Below are positions 1 through 8,303 of a stretch of 36,776 bases of DNA, piece by piece. Made by a program: the position numbers and the translations under genes. Position 1 is the first letter of the stretch. Each line of letters starts with the position of its first letter. The notes beneath the pieces were generated by a model that searched no databases, was not told the origin of the DNA, and saw nothing but the letters and a program-made list of their open reading frames with translations. Source of the DNA: Nocardia carnea (GTDB lineage Bacteria; Actinomycetota; Actinomycetes; Mycobacteriales; Mycobacteriaceae); NCBI RefSeq assembly GCF_029868325.1, contig NZ_JARWNW010000110.1, forward strand, positions 1 through 36,776. Direction: 5' to 3'.

Positions 1-2
1 AG

Positions 3-812
3 AATGCCTTCAGCAACAACAGGACACCCACTGTTTGCATATCCCCCATCCCGAACCCGGCCGCCGGGGGCGGTCGCGCGACGCTGCCCGCTCCGGCGCC
101 GTTGTCGCCGGGTACCGGCCGGCCCACCGGCGCGGCCGCCCTGCCCGCGGGTACCGGCGCGGCGAGCGCCACTCCCCCGCCGGCTCCCGCGGAACCGTAT
201 CGGCCGCCGGCAGCGGAGGTGCACCGTCCGCCCGCGGCGGAGGCGCCGGTTGCTGCCGCGCCCGTCGAACCCTCCGGTGCCGCCGACCCCGCGCCCGCAT
301 CACGGTATCCCGTAGCGGAACCCGAGACGCGCGCCCCCGAATCGGCCGCACCGGTCGAGCCGGAGCCCGTCGAGCCCGAGGCCACCCCGGCCCCGCCCAC
401 CAGCGAATATGCCCCGGCAAACGGCGAATCCGTACCGGTGACCGATGAACCTGCCCCGGTGACCGATGAGTCCGCCGCGGTAGCACCCGGACAGCCGGTT
501 GTCGCGCCGGTCGCGGACCCGCCGGTCGAAGCCGCGGAGTCACCGGCCGAACCTGCCGCGGAGCAGGCCACCGGAGCTGCCGCGGCAGACGTTTCCGAGG
601 CCCCCGCCGCGGAAGCGGGCGACAACCGGAACGCGGATACCGCCGAACCCGAGCCCGCCGAGGCGAAACAAACCCCCGAACCGGCCGCCAAACCCGCCGC
701 CAAGAAGGCGCCGGCCAAGGCCACGAAATCCACTTCGCGCAGCAAACGCGGTAAGGCGCCCATGCCGTCGTGGGAGGACGTACTGCTCGGGGTCCGCAGC
801 TCGGGTCACTGA
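3..812 (+). CDS. sepH: SepH septation protein, C-terminal fragment (5' end outside window)
   Basis: The frame is open from the first complete codon at base 3, so the gene begins upstream of the window. What remains is about 269 residues: a long Ala/Pro/Glu-rich, low-complexity tail, a Lys/Ala/Ser-rich basic patch, and the terminal motif PSWEDVLLGVRSSGH. That ending is characteristic of the DUF3071 (SepH) family, whose N-terminal helix-turn-helix domain (not seen here) promotes FtsZ assembly at the division septum in actinobacteria. The downstream neighbours (DUF2537, SpoU methyltransferase, MarR, DUF2530) match the mycobacterial Rv0883c locus, which supports the call. No start or promoter can be assessed. 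Confidence 0.8.
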   Translation, partial: NAFSNNRTPTVCISPIPNPAAGGGRATLPAPAPLSPGTGRPTGAAALPAGTGAASATPPPAPAEPYRPPAAEVHRPPAAEAPVAAAPVEPSGAADPAPASRYPVAEPETRAPESAAPVEPEPVEPEATPAPPTSEYAPANGESVPVTDEPAPVTDESAAVAPGQPVVAPVADPPVEAAESPAEPAAEQATGAAAADVSEAPAAEAGDNRNADTAEPEPAEAKQTPEPAAKPAAKKAPAKATKSTSRSKRGKAPMPSWEDVLLGVRSSGH

Positions 813-845
813 ACGGCCGCGAACCGGCGTGTTTCCCGCGACAAC

Positions 846-868
846 CGCCCGATCCGCCCGGTCGGGCG
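846..868 (+). terminator. Possible hairpin after sepH
   Basis: CGCCCG at 846-851 pairs with CGGGCG at 863-868 over an 11-base loop, 34 bases after the sepH stop. There is no U-tract, so terminator function is only a guess. Confidence 0.3.
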
Positions 869-979
869 AGTAAGTTCCGCTGTACGGCGACGCGGTCGAC
901 GCGGGGGCTCCCCCCGACAAGGCCGAGGTGCACGCCGAGCAGTTCACGACCCGGTTCGTGCGCTATCGGAGGTGGGTGG

Positions 980-1768
980 ATGCTGTCCAAGATTTCCTCG
1001 GTCTGGTACGTCGATACGCCCGACCCGCTTGCGGTCCTGGGTACCGACCCGGACCCCGGCCCGGATGCGGCCTACGCACTGGCCCGGCAGTTGCATCCCG
1101 ATCTCGAGGTCGAACCGACCGGATCGGCGACTCTCGGGGAAGCCACCGGACCGCGACCCGACGAACTGTTCATCGGCTGCTATCCCGGCCTGAACCTGCT
1201 GTGCAGCCCTTATGCGGCCCGGGTCCATCCGACGGAGATCCCGGACCTGCTGGTGCGGCCGCTGGCCGAGGAGCATACGTATCTGGTGTCGTTCGATCTC
1301 GAATACGGCTGGGGTTCGTTCGCGCATTGGGAACGCGGCGAATTGCGCCGGGCATTCAGTTCCACCCGCCTCAACATCCTGCAGGACCAGGGTCTGCCGC
1401 ATATCTGGGAGCGGCCGCACTGGGCCGGTGAGCATCCGATCCGGTGGCGGCTGGGCGAACTCCCGGATCCGTTGGTGCTGCCGTTCGATCCGCCCGGTTT
1501 CGCGGATACGGCGAATTACGAATGGCTCGGCTTCCGGTACTTCCCGACAACCTCGGCGGCACCGGAGCAGTCGAGCGAACGGGATACCGAGACGGACGCT
1601 CCCACGGTGACCCCCGGCGATATCCGGGTCTGCGGTTTCCGGCTCCATCCCAAGGACGAGGGCGCGCGCCACGATCCCCGTCCGCCACGCACTCGGGTCG
1701 ACCACGAACGCAAGGGGCTGCTGTCCTGGCTGCGCGGCCATGATGCGGCGGTCCCCGCCGAGAAATAG
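980..1768 (+). CDS. DUF6928-like conserved actinobacterial protein
   Basis: A 262-residue cytoplasmic protein with no signal peptide or membrane segment. The ATG at 980 is preceded by GGAGGTG at a suitable distance; a longer frame from 770 would overlap sepH and has no ribosome site. The first ~200 residues (…LFIGCYPGLNLLC…, …YGWGSFAHWERGELRRAFSS…, …PHWAGEH…) resemble the DUF6928 family of actinobacteria, whose function is unknown. The last ~60 residues are charged and probably flexible. It converges with the DUF2537 gene, the two stops being 15 bases apart. Family assignment is from memory of the pattern and is moderately secure; no biochemical role can be given. Confidence 0.7.
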   Translation: MLSKISSVWYVDTPDPLAVLGTDPDPGPDAAYALARQLHPDLEVEPTGSATLGEATGPRPDELFIGCYPGLNLLCSPYAARVHPTEIPDLLVRPLAEEHTYLVSFDLEYGWGSFAHWERGELRRAFSSTRLNILQDQGLPHIWERPHWAGEHPIRWRLGELPDPLVLPFDPPGFADTANYEWLGFRYFPTTSAAPEQSSERDTETDAPTVTPGDIRVCGFRLHPKDEGARHDPRPPRTRVDHERKGLLSWLRGHDAAVPAEK

Positions 1769-1783
1769 CCTGCCGCGTTCGGC

Positions 1784-2089
1784 TCAGATGCCGGCCAGCA
1801 ACCCGATCCAGCCGAGCAGTACGCCGACCCCGGCGCCGGCCAGCACCCAGCGGGTCACCGGGCGGTGCCGCCAGCGCCATGCGGTGGGCGCGATACCGAT
1901 CGCCGCGACCGCGTTCACCGCCAGCGAGAACAACGGATGCACCTGGGTCAGCGCCGCGCCGAAGGCGAACACCCCGACCGCGGTGAGTGCGGCGACCAGC
2001 CCGGCGACCGTGATCCCCGCCGCCCACGGGGTCGGTTCGCCGGCCGGGCCGGAGTAGTCGCCGTAGCCGGGACGGCCGACGGGGGTCAC
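1784..2089 (-). CDS. DUF2537 small membrane protein (Rv0882-like)
   Basis: A 101-residue protein with four hydrophobic stretches predicted as transmembrane helices, e.g. WAAGITVAGLVAALTAVGVF near residues 20-40 and VLAGAGVGVLLGWIGLLAGI at the C-terminus. The GTG start at 2089 overlaps the TGA of the upstream methyltransferase gene as GTGA, a translational-coupling arrangement; the much longer open frame reaching 2698 is only the antisense shadow of that gene. The position next to a SpoU-type methyltransferase matches Rv0882 of M. tuberculosis. Function is unknown. Confidence 0.8.
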   Translation of the reverse strand: MTPVGRPGYGDYSGPAGEPTPWAAGITVAGLVAALTAVGVFAFGAALTQVHPLFSLAVNAVAAIGIAPTAWRWRHRPVTRWVLAGAGVGVLLGWIGLLAGI

Positions 2090-2889
2090 GAGACCCGCAC
2101 CCGCTCGTAGAAAGCCATGGCTGCCGCGGTGGCCACGTTGAGCGAATCGGTGCCCGCCGACATCGGGATCCGGGCCCGCATATCCGCCGCGGCCATCGCC
2201 TCCTCGGTGAGCCCGGGGCCTTCGGCGCCGAGCAGCAGTGCCACCCGCCGGCCGGTGAGCGCGGCGGCGAGGGTCGCGGCCGCCGGGTCGGGGCTCAGCG
2301 CGACCACCTGGAAGCCCCGGCCGCGCAGCACATCCAAGCCGGCCGGCCAGTCCGGTACCGGCGCGAACGGCACCCGCAGCGCATGCCCCATGGAAACCCG
2401 CACCGACCGACGGTACAGCGGATCGGCGCATCCGGGCCCGAACAGCACCGCGTCCACGCCCAGTCCCGCCGCATTGCGGAACATCGCGCCGAGATTCTCG
2501 TGATCGTTCACGCCCTCGAGTACAGCGACGGTTGTGGCGTCGGCGAGGAGGCCGGTGAAATCGCGGGCCGGCGGCCGGTGGGCCACCGCGAGGACGCCCC
2601 GGTTCAGGTGGAAACCCACGACCTGCGCCATCACCTCGGCCGGGGCACGGTAGAACGGGATATCGAAATCCGCGAGGTCGGCGGCGAGTTCCTGCCACCG
2701 CTTGTCCACACCGAGCAGGGCATGCGGCCGGAACGGCGAGTCGAGCATACGCCGGACCACCACGGTCCCCTCCGCGATGACCAGGCCCTTTCCGCCGGGA
2801 CGGTCGGGTCTGCGATCCGCTGCCTTCAGATCCCGGAAATCGTCGACCCGCGGATCGGCAGCACTGTCCACATCGAGAACCACGGCCAC
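2086..2889 (-). CDS. TrmH/SpoU family 2'-O-ribose RNA methyltransferase
   Basis: A 267-residue SPOUT methyltransferase that should transfer a methyl group from S-adenosylmethionine to a ribose 2'-OH, probably in 23S rRNA. The N-terminal ~100 residues form the substrate-binding part. The catalytic domain shows the SpoU motifs: NDHENLGAMFRNAA (motif 1), LLLGAEGPGL (motif 2) and IPMSAGTDSLNVATAAA (motif 3), whose deep knot binds AdoMet. I chose GTG at 2889 (VAVVLDVDSAADPRVDDFRDL) because AGGA lies 8 bases upstream and homologues begin similarly; the frame remains open to 2949. The ortholog in M. tuberculosis is Rv0881. It is first in a two-gene unit with the DUF2537 protein. The exact target nucleotide is unknown. 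Confidence 0.88.
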   Translation of the reverse strand: MAVVLDVDSAADPRVDDFRDLKAADRRPDRPGGKGLVIAEGTVVVRRMLDSPFRPHALLGVDKRWQELAADLADFDIPFYRAPAEVMAQVVGFHLNRGVLAVAHRPPARDFTGLLADATTVAVLEGVNDHENLGAMFRNAAGLGVDAVLFGPGCADPLYRRSVRVSMGHALRVPFAPVPDWPAGLDVLRGRGFQVVALSPDPAAATLAAALTGRRVALLLGAEGPGLTEEAMAAADMRARIPMSAGTDSLNVATAAAMAFYERVRVS

Positions 2890-2966
2890 GCGCCTATCCT
2901 GCCAAGCCGGGCCACACGGACCGCGCTGTGGGTGCGGATATCGCGCCACTCGGGCATGCTTGACGT

Positions 2967-3383
2967 ATGAAGCCGATCCAGTTGCTGCTCAATATCCTCT
3001 GGCTGATCCTGTGCGGTTTCTGGATGGCGCTGGGATACTTCGTCGCCGCCCTGATCTGCTTCGTTCTCATCATCACGATCCCGTTCGGGGTCGCGGCCAT
3101 GCGCAATGCCCTCTACATGCTGTGGCCGTTCGGTCGCACCACGGTCGAGAAGCCGGGAGCGGGCGCGGGTGCCCTGCTCGGCAACATCATCTGGTTCGTG
3201 GTCGCCGGCTGGTGGCTGGCCCTGGGCCATCTCGGCACCAGCATCGCGCTGGCCGTCACCATCGTCGGAATCCCGTTCGCCTGGGCGAACCTCAAACTCA
3301 TTCCGCTGGCCCTGTTCCCGCTCGGCCGCGAAATAGTCGACAGCGACCAGCCCTTCGCGGCGAGCTACGGCGCCGCCCGCTGA
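2967..3383 (+). CDS. YccF domain inner-membrane protein
   Basis: A 138-residue membrane protein with two tandem YccF repeats. Each has a long hydrophobic segment followed by a short conserved turn: ITIPFGVAAMRNALYMLWPFGR near residues 34-57 and TIVGIPFAWANLKLIPLALFPLGREI near 97-122. Family function is unknown. The ATG at 2967 lacks a ribosome site; CATGCT, close to a TANNNT -10 box, ends 6 bases before it, which would fit a leaderless transcript. Transcription diverges from the methyltransferase operon. Its stop abuts the stop of the convergent MarR gene with no bases between them. Confidence 0.88.
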   Translation: MKPIQLLLNILWLILCGFWMALGYFVAALICFVLIITIPFGVAAMRNALYMLWPFGRTTVEKPGAGAGALLGNIIWFVVAGWWLALGHLGTSIALAVTIVGIPFAWANLKLIPLALFPLGREIVDSDQPFAASYGAAR

Positions 3384-3821
3384 CTATTCGGAGTCGGCGA
3401 CGATCTGATTGAGGATCGATACCGCCTGTTCGAGAACGGCGAGCTGATCGGGGTTCAGGTCGGCGAGCTGGTCACTCATCCAGGCTTCCCGGGCACTGCG
3501 CTCATCGGCGAGGAGGGCGTGCCCGGCATGGGACAGCGAGACGATGATCTGCCGGCCGTCGGTCGGATGCGGGTCGCGGTCCACCAGACCCAGATCGGTG
3601 AGCGAGGCGATCACCCGCGTCATCGACGGGGGCTGGACGCGTTCCTTCGCGGCGAGTGAACCGGGCGTCATGGCACCCTCGCCTGCGAGCGTGGCCAGCA
3701 CCGAGAGCTGGGTCAGCGATATCTGCGATTCCGCACGCCGTCCCCGTAGATGCCGCGTCAAACGCACCACTGCCAGCGAGAGGTCGCTGGCCAGCGCCCG
3801 CACATCCGAGTCCGTATTCAC
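3384..3821 (-). CDS. MarR family transcriptional regulator (Rv0880-like)
   Basis: A 145-residue winged-helix regulator that should bind DNA as a dimer. The recognition region is TPGSLAAKERVQPPSMTRVIASLTDLGLVDR, followed by the wing DPHPTDGRQIIVSLSHAG, both typical of MarR proteins. Strong resemblance to Rv0880 of M. tuberculosis, in the same gene neighbourhood. I prefer GTG at 3821 (VNTDSDVRALASDLSLAV) over the ATG at 3842: TAAGGT lies 7 bases before this GTG, the usual spacing for a leaderless start, and the shorter N-terminus agrees with homologues. Diverges from the DUF2530 gene across 60 bases that could hold a shared operator. Ligand unknown. Confidence 0.88.
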   Translation of the reverse strand: MNTDSDVRALASDLSLAVVRLTRHLRGRRAESQISLTQLSVLATLAGEGAMTPGSLAAKERVQPPSMTRVIASLTDLGLVDRDPHPTDGRQIIVSLSHAGHALLADERSAREAWMSDQLADLNPDQLAVLEQAVSILNQIVADSE

Positions 3822-3828
3822 AGAGTGA

Positions 3829-3834
3829 ACCTTA
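3829..3834 (-). promoter_or_regulatory. -10 box TAAGGT for the MarR gene
   Basis: TAAGGT (TANNNT) on the minus strand, followed by 7 bases and the GTG at 3821; predicts a leaderless mRNA. Confidence 0.5.
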
Positions 3835-3869
3835 CGTGACATGCTTCGAATCGGCGCGCGTACTGCGGT

Positions 3870-3875
3870 TACGCT
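3870..3875 (+). promoter_or_regulatory. -10 box TACGCT for the DUF2530 gene
   Basis: TACGCT fits TANNNT and ends 6 bases before the ATG at 3882; no Shine-Dalgarno is present, so the transcript is probably leaderless. Confidence 0.5.
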
Positions 3876-3881
3876 GATCGG

Positions 3882-4121
3882 ATGAACGCCCGGCTCCCGC
3901 AGTTCCCCCCGTGGCTGACCGACCCGCGCCCGGTACTCGCGTTGGGGTCCGCATTGTTCGCGATCGCCACCGTGGTCGTCTGGTTGGGCGGCGACCGCTG
4001 GGCGACGGCGCGGCCGGTATGTCTGATGGGTCTGGCCGTCGGCCTGCTCGGTTACCTGATCTTCGTCGTACAGCGCCGGGGCGCCCGCCGCGGCGACAAG
4101 GGCGCGCAGACCGGGTTGTGA
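3882..4121 (+). CDS. DUF2530 small membrane protein (Rv0879c-like)
   Basis: A 79-residue protein with two predicted membrane helices: VLALGSALFAIATVVVWLGG near residues 18-37 and PVCLMGLAVGLLGYLIFVV near 45-63. It ends in a basic tail rich in Arg, Gly and Lys that should lie in the cytoplasm. It fits the DUF2530 family and the position of Rv0879c beside the MarR gene. Start ATG at 3882 is supported by the -10 box directly upstream. No function is known. Confidence 0.82.
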   Translation: MNARLPQFPPWLTDPRPVLALGSALFAIATVVVWLGGDRWATARPVCLMGLAVGLLGYLIFVVQRRGARRGDKGAQTGL

Positions 4122-4209
4122 TCACGGACGGCACATAATCCGAGGCAGCGGGCCCGCGCGACTATCGGTGTGCCGGGTCCGGACGGGTCTCGCAGAGCGC
4201 GACCGGGAA

Positions 4210-4238
4210 TTGACTGTTCGGACCCGGACCGCCAAACT
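4210..4238 (+). promoter_or_regulatory. Promoter for the TetR gene
   Basis: TTGACT at 4210-4215, a 17-base spacer and CAAACT at 4233-4238 end 7 bases before the GTG at 4246. This is the best -35/-10 pair among the candidate leaderless promoters here, although the first base of the -10 is not T. Confidence 0.5.
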
Positions 4239-4245
4239 CGCTCCT

Positions 4246-4872
4246 GTGTCCTCCCGATTGAGCGTCGAAGAACGACGGGCCCACCTTATCGAGGCCGCGA
4301 TCGGCCTTGCCGAGAAAAAGGGGGTCGCGGGCGTCACCACCCGTGATGTCGCCCAAGCGGCGGGCGTATCGCTAGGTGTGGTGCATTACTGCTTCGAGAA
4401 CAAAGACGCGCTGATGACCGAATTGGTCAAGGCGCTGTCGATGGAGCTGCGCGATTCGGTGGACGCGAACGAATCCGTCTGGCAGCAGGCCGGCAGCGGT
4501 AACACCGCCTTGCGTGATCTGCTGCGCGCCGGGCTGGAACTCATGTGGCTCAATATCGAGGCCACCCCCGAGCGTCAGCTGCTCACCTACGAGACCACCA
4601 CCTACGCCTTACGGGAGGGTGAGCAGACGCCCGCCAAACTGGCGATCGCCCGGGAACAGTACGACTTCAACGATTCCACGGTTGCCGATGTCCTCGACCA
4701 TGCCCGCGATGCCACCGGCAGCACCTGGAAAGTTCCGGTACGGCAGCTGTCGCGGTTCACCCTGAGCGTGATCGACGGAATCGTATTGCGCTGGCTGGTC
4801 GACGACGACAGCGAAAGCGTGCGCACCCAGCTGGATCTACTGGCCGGCGCGCTGGCCGAACACGCCGAATAG
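4246..4872 (+). CDS. TetR/AcrR family transcriptional regulator
   Basis: A 208-residue repressor-type protein. The N-terminal helix-turn-helix reads RRAHLIEAAIGLAEKKGVAGVTTRDVAQAAGVSLGVVHYCFENKDAL (about residues 9-56), a textbook TetR DNA-binding domain. The remaining ~150 residues form the helical ligand/dimer domain, which shows no ligand clue. An open frame runs back to a GTG at 4168, but that region has no ribosome site and contains a plausible promoter, so I start at the GTG at 4246 (VSSRLSVEERRAHL). It converges with the large ATPase gene, stops 18 bases apart. The regulated genes cannot be told from context. Confidence 0.88.
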   Translation: MSSRLSVEERRAHLIEAAIGLAEKKGVAGVTTRDVAQAAGVSLGVVHYCFENKDALMTELVKALSMELRDSVDANESVWQQAGSGNTALRDLLRAGLELMWLNIEATPERQLLTYETTTYALREGEQTPAKLAIAREQYDFNDSTVADVLDHARDATGSTWKVPVRQLSRFTLSVIDGIVLRWLVDDDSESVRTQLDLLAGALAEHAE

Positions 4873-4890
4873 CAGCACCGGAATCCGCTG

Positions 4891-7737
4891 TCAGTGCGCC
4901 GGACCCGGTCGCAGCACATGCACCGTATCGCCGTCCTGCCACCATGGCACCCGCACCGTCCGCGTCACCGCGCCCGTCAGCCGGACCCGTAGGTCATCGT
5001 GTACCCGGAGCGTGCCCGGCTGCGGCCCGAGCCGGAACATCCGGCGCAGGACCACACCGAGCGGTTCGTGATCCCAGCCGGTTTCGTGGCCCGCGCCGAG
5101 CACTTCGGCGGCCACCTCTTCCGAGACCGAAGGCAGATCCAGCAGTACCGACAGGTCCGCCGCCGTCTCGGAATCGGCGACCACCAGCCGGTCCGGGGGA
5201 ACCGCCAGACCGAACCACGGCTTGTCGAGCACCAGCGCGTCCCCGGCGTCGATGACCGCGCCCGACAGCGCACGTACGCGGTCGGGCGGGTCCAGTGCGG
5301 TGATATCGAGCCGGTGAACGGCCGCGCCGAGGCGTGCGTGCACCCGGGCCACCACTTCCGGAGCCGGTGTCTTCGCCGGATCCGCCAACGCTTCGAGCAG
5401 CGTTGCGGCGAGCGTGCGGTCCAGGGCGGCGGGGTCGGCCAGGCAGCCGCCGAGCGCATCGAGGTCCGGGCCGGACAACCCGGTGATCGGCAGTTCCGGT
5501 AGCAGTCCGGCGAATTCGGTATCGGCCGGATGCCGGTAGCCGCCGAGCGCGACCCCATCGATCCGCGCGTACCTGCGCAACCACCACGCGGTGTACCCAT
5601 CGGTGTCACCGAGCAGCGGCCGGGTCCGCTCGTCGGACAGCAACCGCCACAGTGCTTCCGGCCAGGCGGCATCGTCCACCAGGTCCAGATCGCGGACCGC
5701 GATCAGCTCGGGCGGGTCCTCGGAAAGTCCGGCCCACCAGGTTTCCTCGTCGTCGAGATGATGGTCGGGACCGGTGGGATCGGTTTCGGCGACGATCCCG
5801 AAATCCCAGCCCACCCCGATCGCCCGTAAAGCAGCGGCGCCGTACTTCTCGACCACCTCGGTGGTGACGACCCCGAACGGCGAATCCGGGACCAGCAATT
5901 CGATCAGCGGGGCATCGGGCAGCAGTAGCTCGTCGGCCGGGCGGGTACCGCCCGCGCTGTCCGGTAGTTCGAGCATCCCCAGCCAGGACGGTAAGGCCGC
6001 CGTATCGGCCACTGCCGCCAAGCGCAGTACCGATTCGACCGTATCCGGGTCGCCGGGATGATCGGCCAGTTCCGCCTGCAGCGCGGGATCCGAGAGCAGA
6101 TCGGCGGGTGTCGCCCGCCGGGCACCGAGCCGGGCCAGCAGCGGGTGCGCCGCCGCGGGATGCACCAGCCGTGCCCAGTGCACGGGTATCGGCTCCGCGA
6201 GCGCGGCGAGTTCGTCGTCCAGCAGTACCGTGCGCGGGCCGGTGACCGTCCGGCCGTCGGCCAGCGGTACCGCCAGGGCACCGAGTTCCTCGACCGCCAA
6301 CTGGTCGGTGACGAACGGTTCGAGCGCGGTGTACAGGGCGGACCACCACGACGGCGGCCGATCCAATCCCGCGGACAGTTCCGCGACCCGCGCCGAACCG
6401 ATCCGGTGCACCCCCACGGTCGCCAAGACATCCGCGTACCGTGTGCCGGACAGGTCCGGGATCAGCAGTGGATCGAGTACATCACCGAGCAGTTCGGCCA
6501 GTTCGTCGGTGAGATCGGGGAAAACGCTGGTGCGGGTGGGAGTCGCGACCCGCTCGGACCGATCCGCCGCGGCGGGTTCCCCCGCAAGAACCGGAAGCCA
6601 GGGATTATCGCGCAACTCCTCCAGAACCGACTCCCGCAGCAGCCCGTCCACCTCGCTGCGCGCGAACCCCGGGGCCGGGATCAGCACCGGGCGCGCGGCG
6701 GGCGGCAGCGCGCGGGCGAAATCGGCGTACCCGGCGGCCAGTTCACGCAGCCGCGCACCGGGCAGCACCCGGCGGCGGTCGGGTTGCATGGGGATATCGG
6801 CGATCAGCAACGCCGGTAACGACAGTTCCTCGTCCGAGCGGGTGGGGGCGCGCAGCACATCGGGTCGCACGGCGACGGGCCGGCCGTCGCGTACCGGTAC
6901 CAGCCAGCGCGCCCGCGCCGTCCGGTACTCCCACCAGACCTCCTCGGTCCCGGCCACGTCGATGCGGACCTCGCGCAAACCCGCCTCGCCCAGATCCCGG
7001 ACCGTGGACCGAACCGCGAAGTCCTCGATCCGGATCTCGTTCAGGGCGGGCAGCTCCAACAGCAGATCCACCGCCTCGGCGCGCATGGATTCCAGCAGCG
7101 CCGCCGAGTCGATATCGGGTCGCAGCCGCAACACGATCTCGCTGTCCGCACCGGCGCCGGGTGCCGCGGCGTGCGGCCAGGCCAGCCGCAGTACCGGTGG
7201 CGCGAACCCGCCCTCCGCCTCCGGAACGGTGACGCCCGCGGCCGCGAGCTCGGACCGGGTGTCCGCCCGGGAGAACCGCAGCGATCCACTGGTCGACCGG
7301 AATTCGATCTCCTCGCTCACGGTGAGTACCGCGGTGAAACCGACCCCGAACCGCCCGACTTCCCCGGTACCCCCGGTTTTCCCGGAGGAACGCAGCGCGG
7401 TCAGGGCGTGCACACCCGCCAGGCCGAGCGGGGCGCCGGTATTCGAGATGGACAGCACCCGATCACTGCACCGCACCACGATCCGCCCCGGCACCCCCGC
7501 CGCGGCCGCGGCATCCGCGGCGTTCTGCGCCAGTTCGGTGAGCAGCCGGTCGCGGTAACCGGCGTGTACCAGATCCGCTTCGGTCGCGGCGTCCTCACGC
7601 AACCGGGTCGGCGAATCGCGCCAGGCCGCCAGCACTGCGGCGCGCAGCCGCGCGGTGCCGAAGGGGTCGGCGGAGTCGTGCTCTACGGAGGACGATGCCG
7701 ATCCGCTCATATCGCCCACCGCACCGGTCTCACTCAC
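4891..7737 (-). CDS. Sacsin/Hsp90-type (GHKL) ATP-binding protein
   Basis: A 948-residue protein. Its N-terminal ~200 residues carry a GHKL ATPase fold: N-box ELAQNAADAA (about residues 65-74), an altered G1 box SNTGAPLG where the usual DxG aspartate is Asn, and the ATP-lid GRFGVGF near 130. This is the sacsin N-terminal ATP-binding-like family, related to Hsp90; the long Leu/Asp/Pro-rich remainder has no recognised domain. Families with this head are thought to act as chaperones, but no client is known. I chose GTG at 7737 (VSETGAVGDMSG…) because TACGCT sits 6 bases upstream and no ribosome site is seen at the ATG at 7830; the ATG at 7710 is another option. Confidence 0.82.
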   Translation of the reverse strand: MSETGAVGDMSGSASSSVEHDSADPFGTARLRAAVLAAWRDSPTRLREDAATEADLVHAGYRDRLLTELAQNAADAAAAAGVPGRIVVRCSDRVLSISNTGAPLGLAGVHALTALRSSGKTGGTGEVGRFGVGFTAVLTVSEEIEFRSTSGSLRFSRADTRSELAAAGVTVPEAEGGFAPPVLRLAWPHAAAPGAGADSEIVLRLRPDIDSAALLESMRAEAVDLLLELPALNEIRIEDFAVRSTVRDLGEAGLREVRIDVAGTEEVWWEYRTARARWLVPVRDGRPVAVRPDVLRAPTRSDEELSLPALLIADIPMQPDRRRVLPGARLRELAAGYADFARALPPAARPVLIPAPGFARSEVDGLLRESVLEELRDNPWLPVLAGEPAAADRSERVATPTRTSVFPDLTDELAELLGDVLDPLLIPDLSGTRYADVLATVGVHRIGSARVAELSAGLDRPPSWWSALYTALEPFVTDQLAVEELGALAVPLADGRTVTGPRTVLLDDELAALAEPIPVHWARLVHPAAAHPLLARLGARRATPADLLSDPALQAELADHPGDPDTVESVLRLAAVADTAALPSWLGMLELPDSAGGTRPADELLLPDAPLIELLVPDSPFGVVTTEVVEKYGAAALRAIGVGWDFGIVAETDPTGPDHHLDDEETWWAGLSEDPPELIAVRDLDLVDDAAWPEALWRLLSDERTRPLLGDTDGYTAWWLRRYARIDGVALGGYRHPADTEFAGLLPELPITGLSGPDLDALGGCLADPAALDRTLAATLLEALADPAKTPAPEVVARVHARLGAAVHRLDITALDPPDRVRALSGAVIDAGDALVLDKPWFGLAVPPDRLVVADSETAADLSVLLDLPSVSEEVAAEVLGAGHETGWDHEPLGVVLRRMFRLGPQPGTLRVHDDLRVRLTGAVTRTVRVPWWQDGDTVHVLRPGPAH

Positions 7738-7743
7738 CGCCAC

Positions 7744-7749
7744 AGCGTA
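7744..7749 (-). promoter_or_regulatory. -10 box TACGCT for the large ATPase gene
   Basis: TACGCT on the minus strand, 6 bases before the GTG at 7737; predicts a leaderless start. Confidence 0.45.
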
Positions 7750-8303
7750 CGTCGCCACGCACGTCCGGCCGAACCCACGCCTCGGCCGCTCCGGCCCGGC
7801 ATCGGCGCCACCCACACCCGATCGGTTCATACGCCATTACTGCTGTCACCCTGCACTATTCACCAGTCCACACGATGCGATCCGCAAGCCCCACCCGGGC
7901 GCAGCGAGCGGCCCTGCCACATCGATTCCACCGGCATCGCAGCGCCGTTCGAGATCTGCCTGCCGGGCCCAGGCCTTTCCCGACCACACCTCCGCCACCG
8001 GATCCCGGGCACCGGCCGGTGCGCGGTGCGGGCTGCTGACCCGTTCGAGAGCCTCCAAGCGCGTCGCCGAGGTGCGCGGAGCGTTTCCTCGCGTCCTCCG
8101 CCACAGTGGCCTCCGTATCGGGGGCGGTGGTGCGCTCCGGGATCGGCTCAGCGCCCGCTCGGGTAGCCGCCGACGAACTCGGTGCGCTCGGCGTCGGTAC
8201 GGGCCGCCCGGGATCGGTCCCCACCGACGTGACTCCCTGTGAACTCACGTTCAGCATCCGGGGATTCCGCGGGTGGTTGCTGCTCCACAGGGCTTTCCGA
8301 TAT
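7750..8303. other. 554-base stretch without a convincing gene
   Basis: Lies between the ATPase promoter and the 3' end of the DUF3027 gene. One minus-strand frame from an ATG at 8257 to 7856 (133 residues) starts 46 bases after the DUF3027 stop. Its composition (Arg/Gly/Pro/Ser) looks non-coding and no ribosome site is obvious. It might be a decayed extension of the DUF3027 gene or a lineage-specific protein; I cannot support either. Confidence 0.4.

Noticed and set aside
7856..8257. A 133-residue minus-strand frame after DUF3027
   Set aside because: Low-complexity Arg/Gly/Pro composition, no ribosome site, no family; recorded as part of the gene-poor stretch only.
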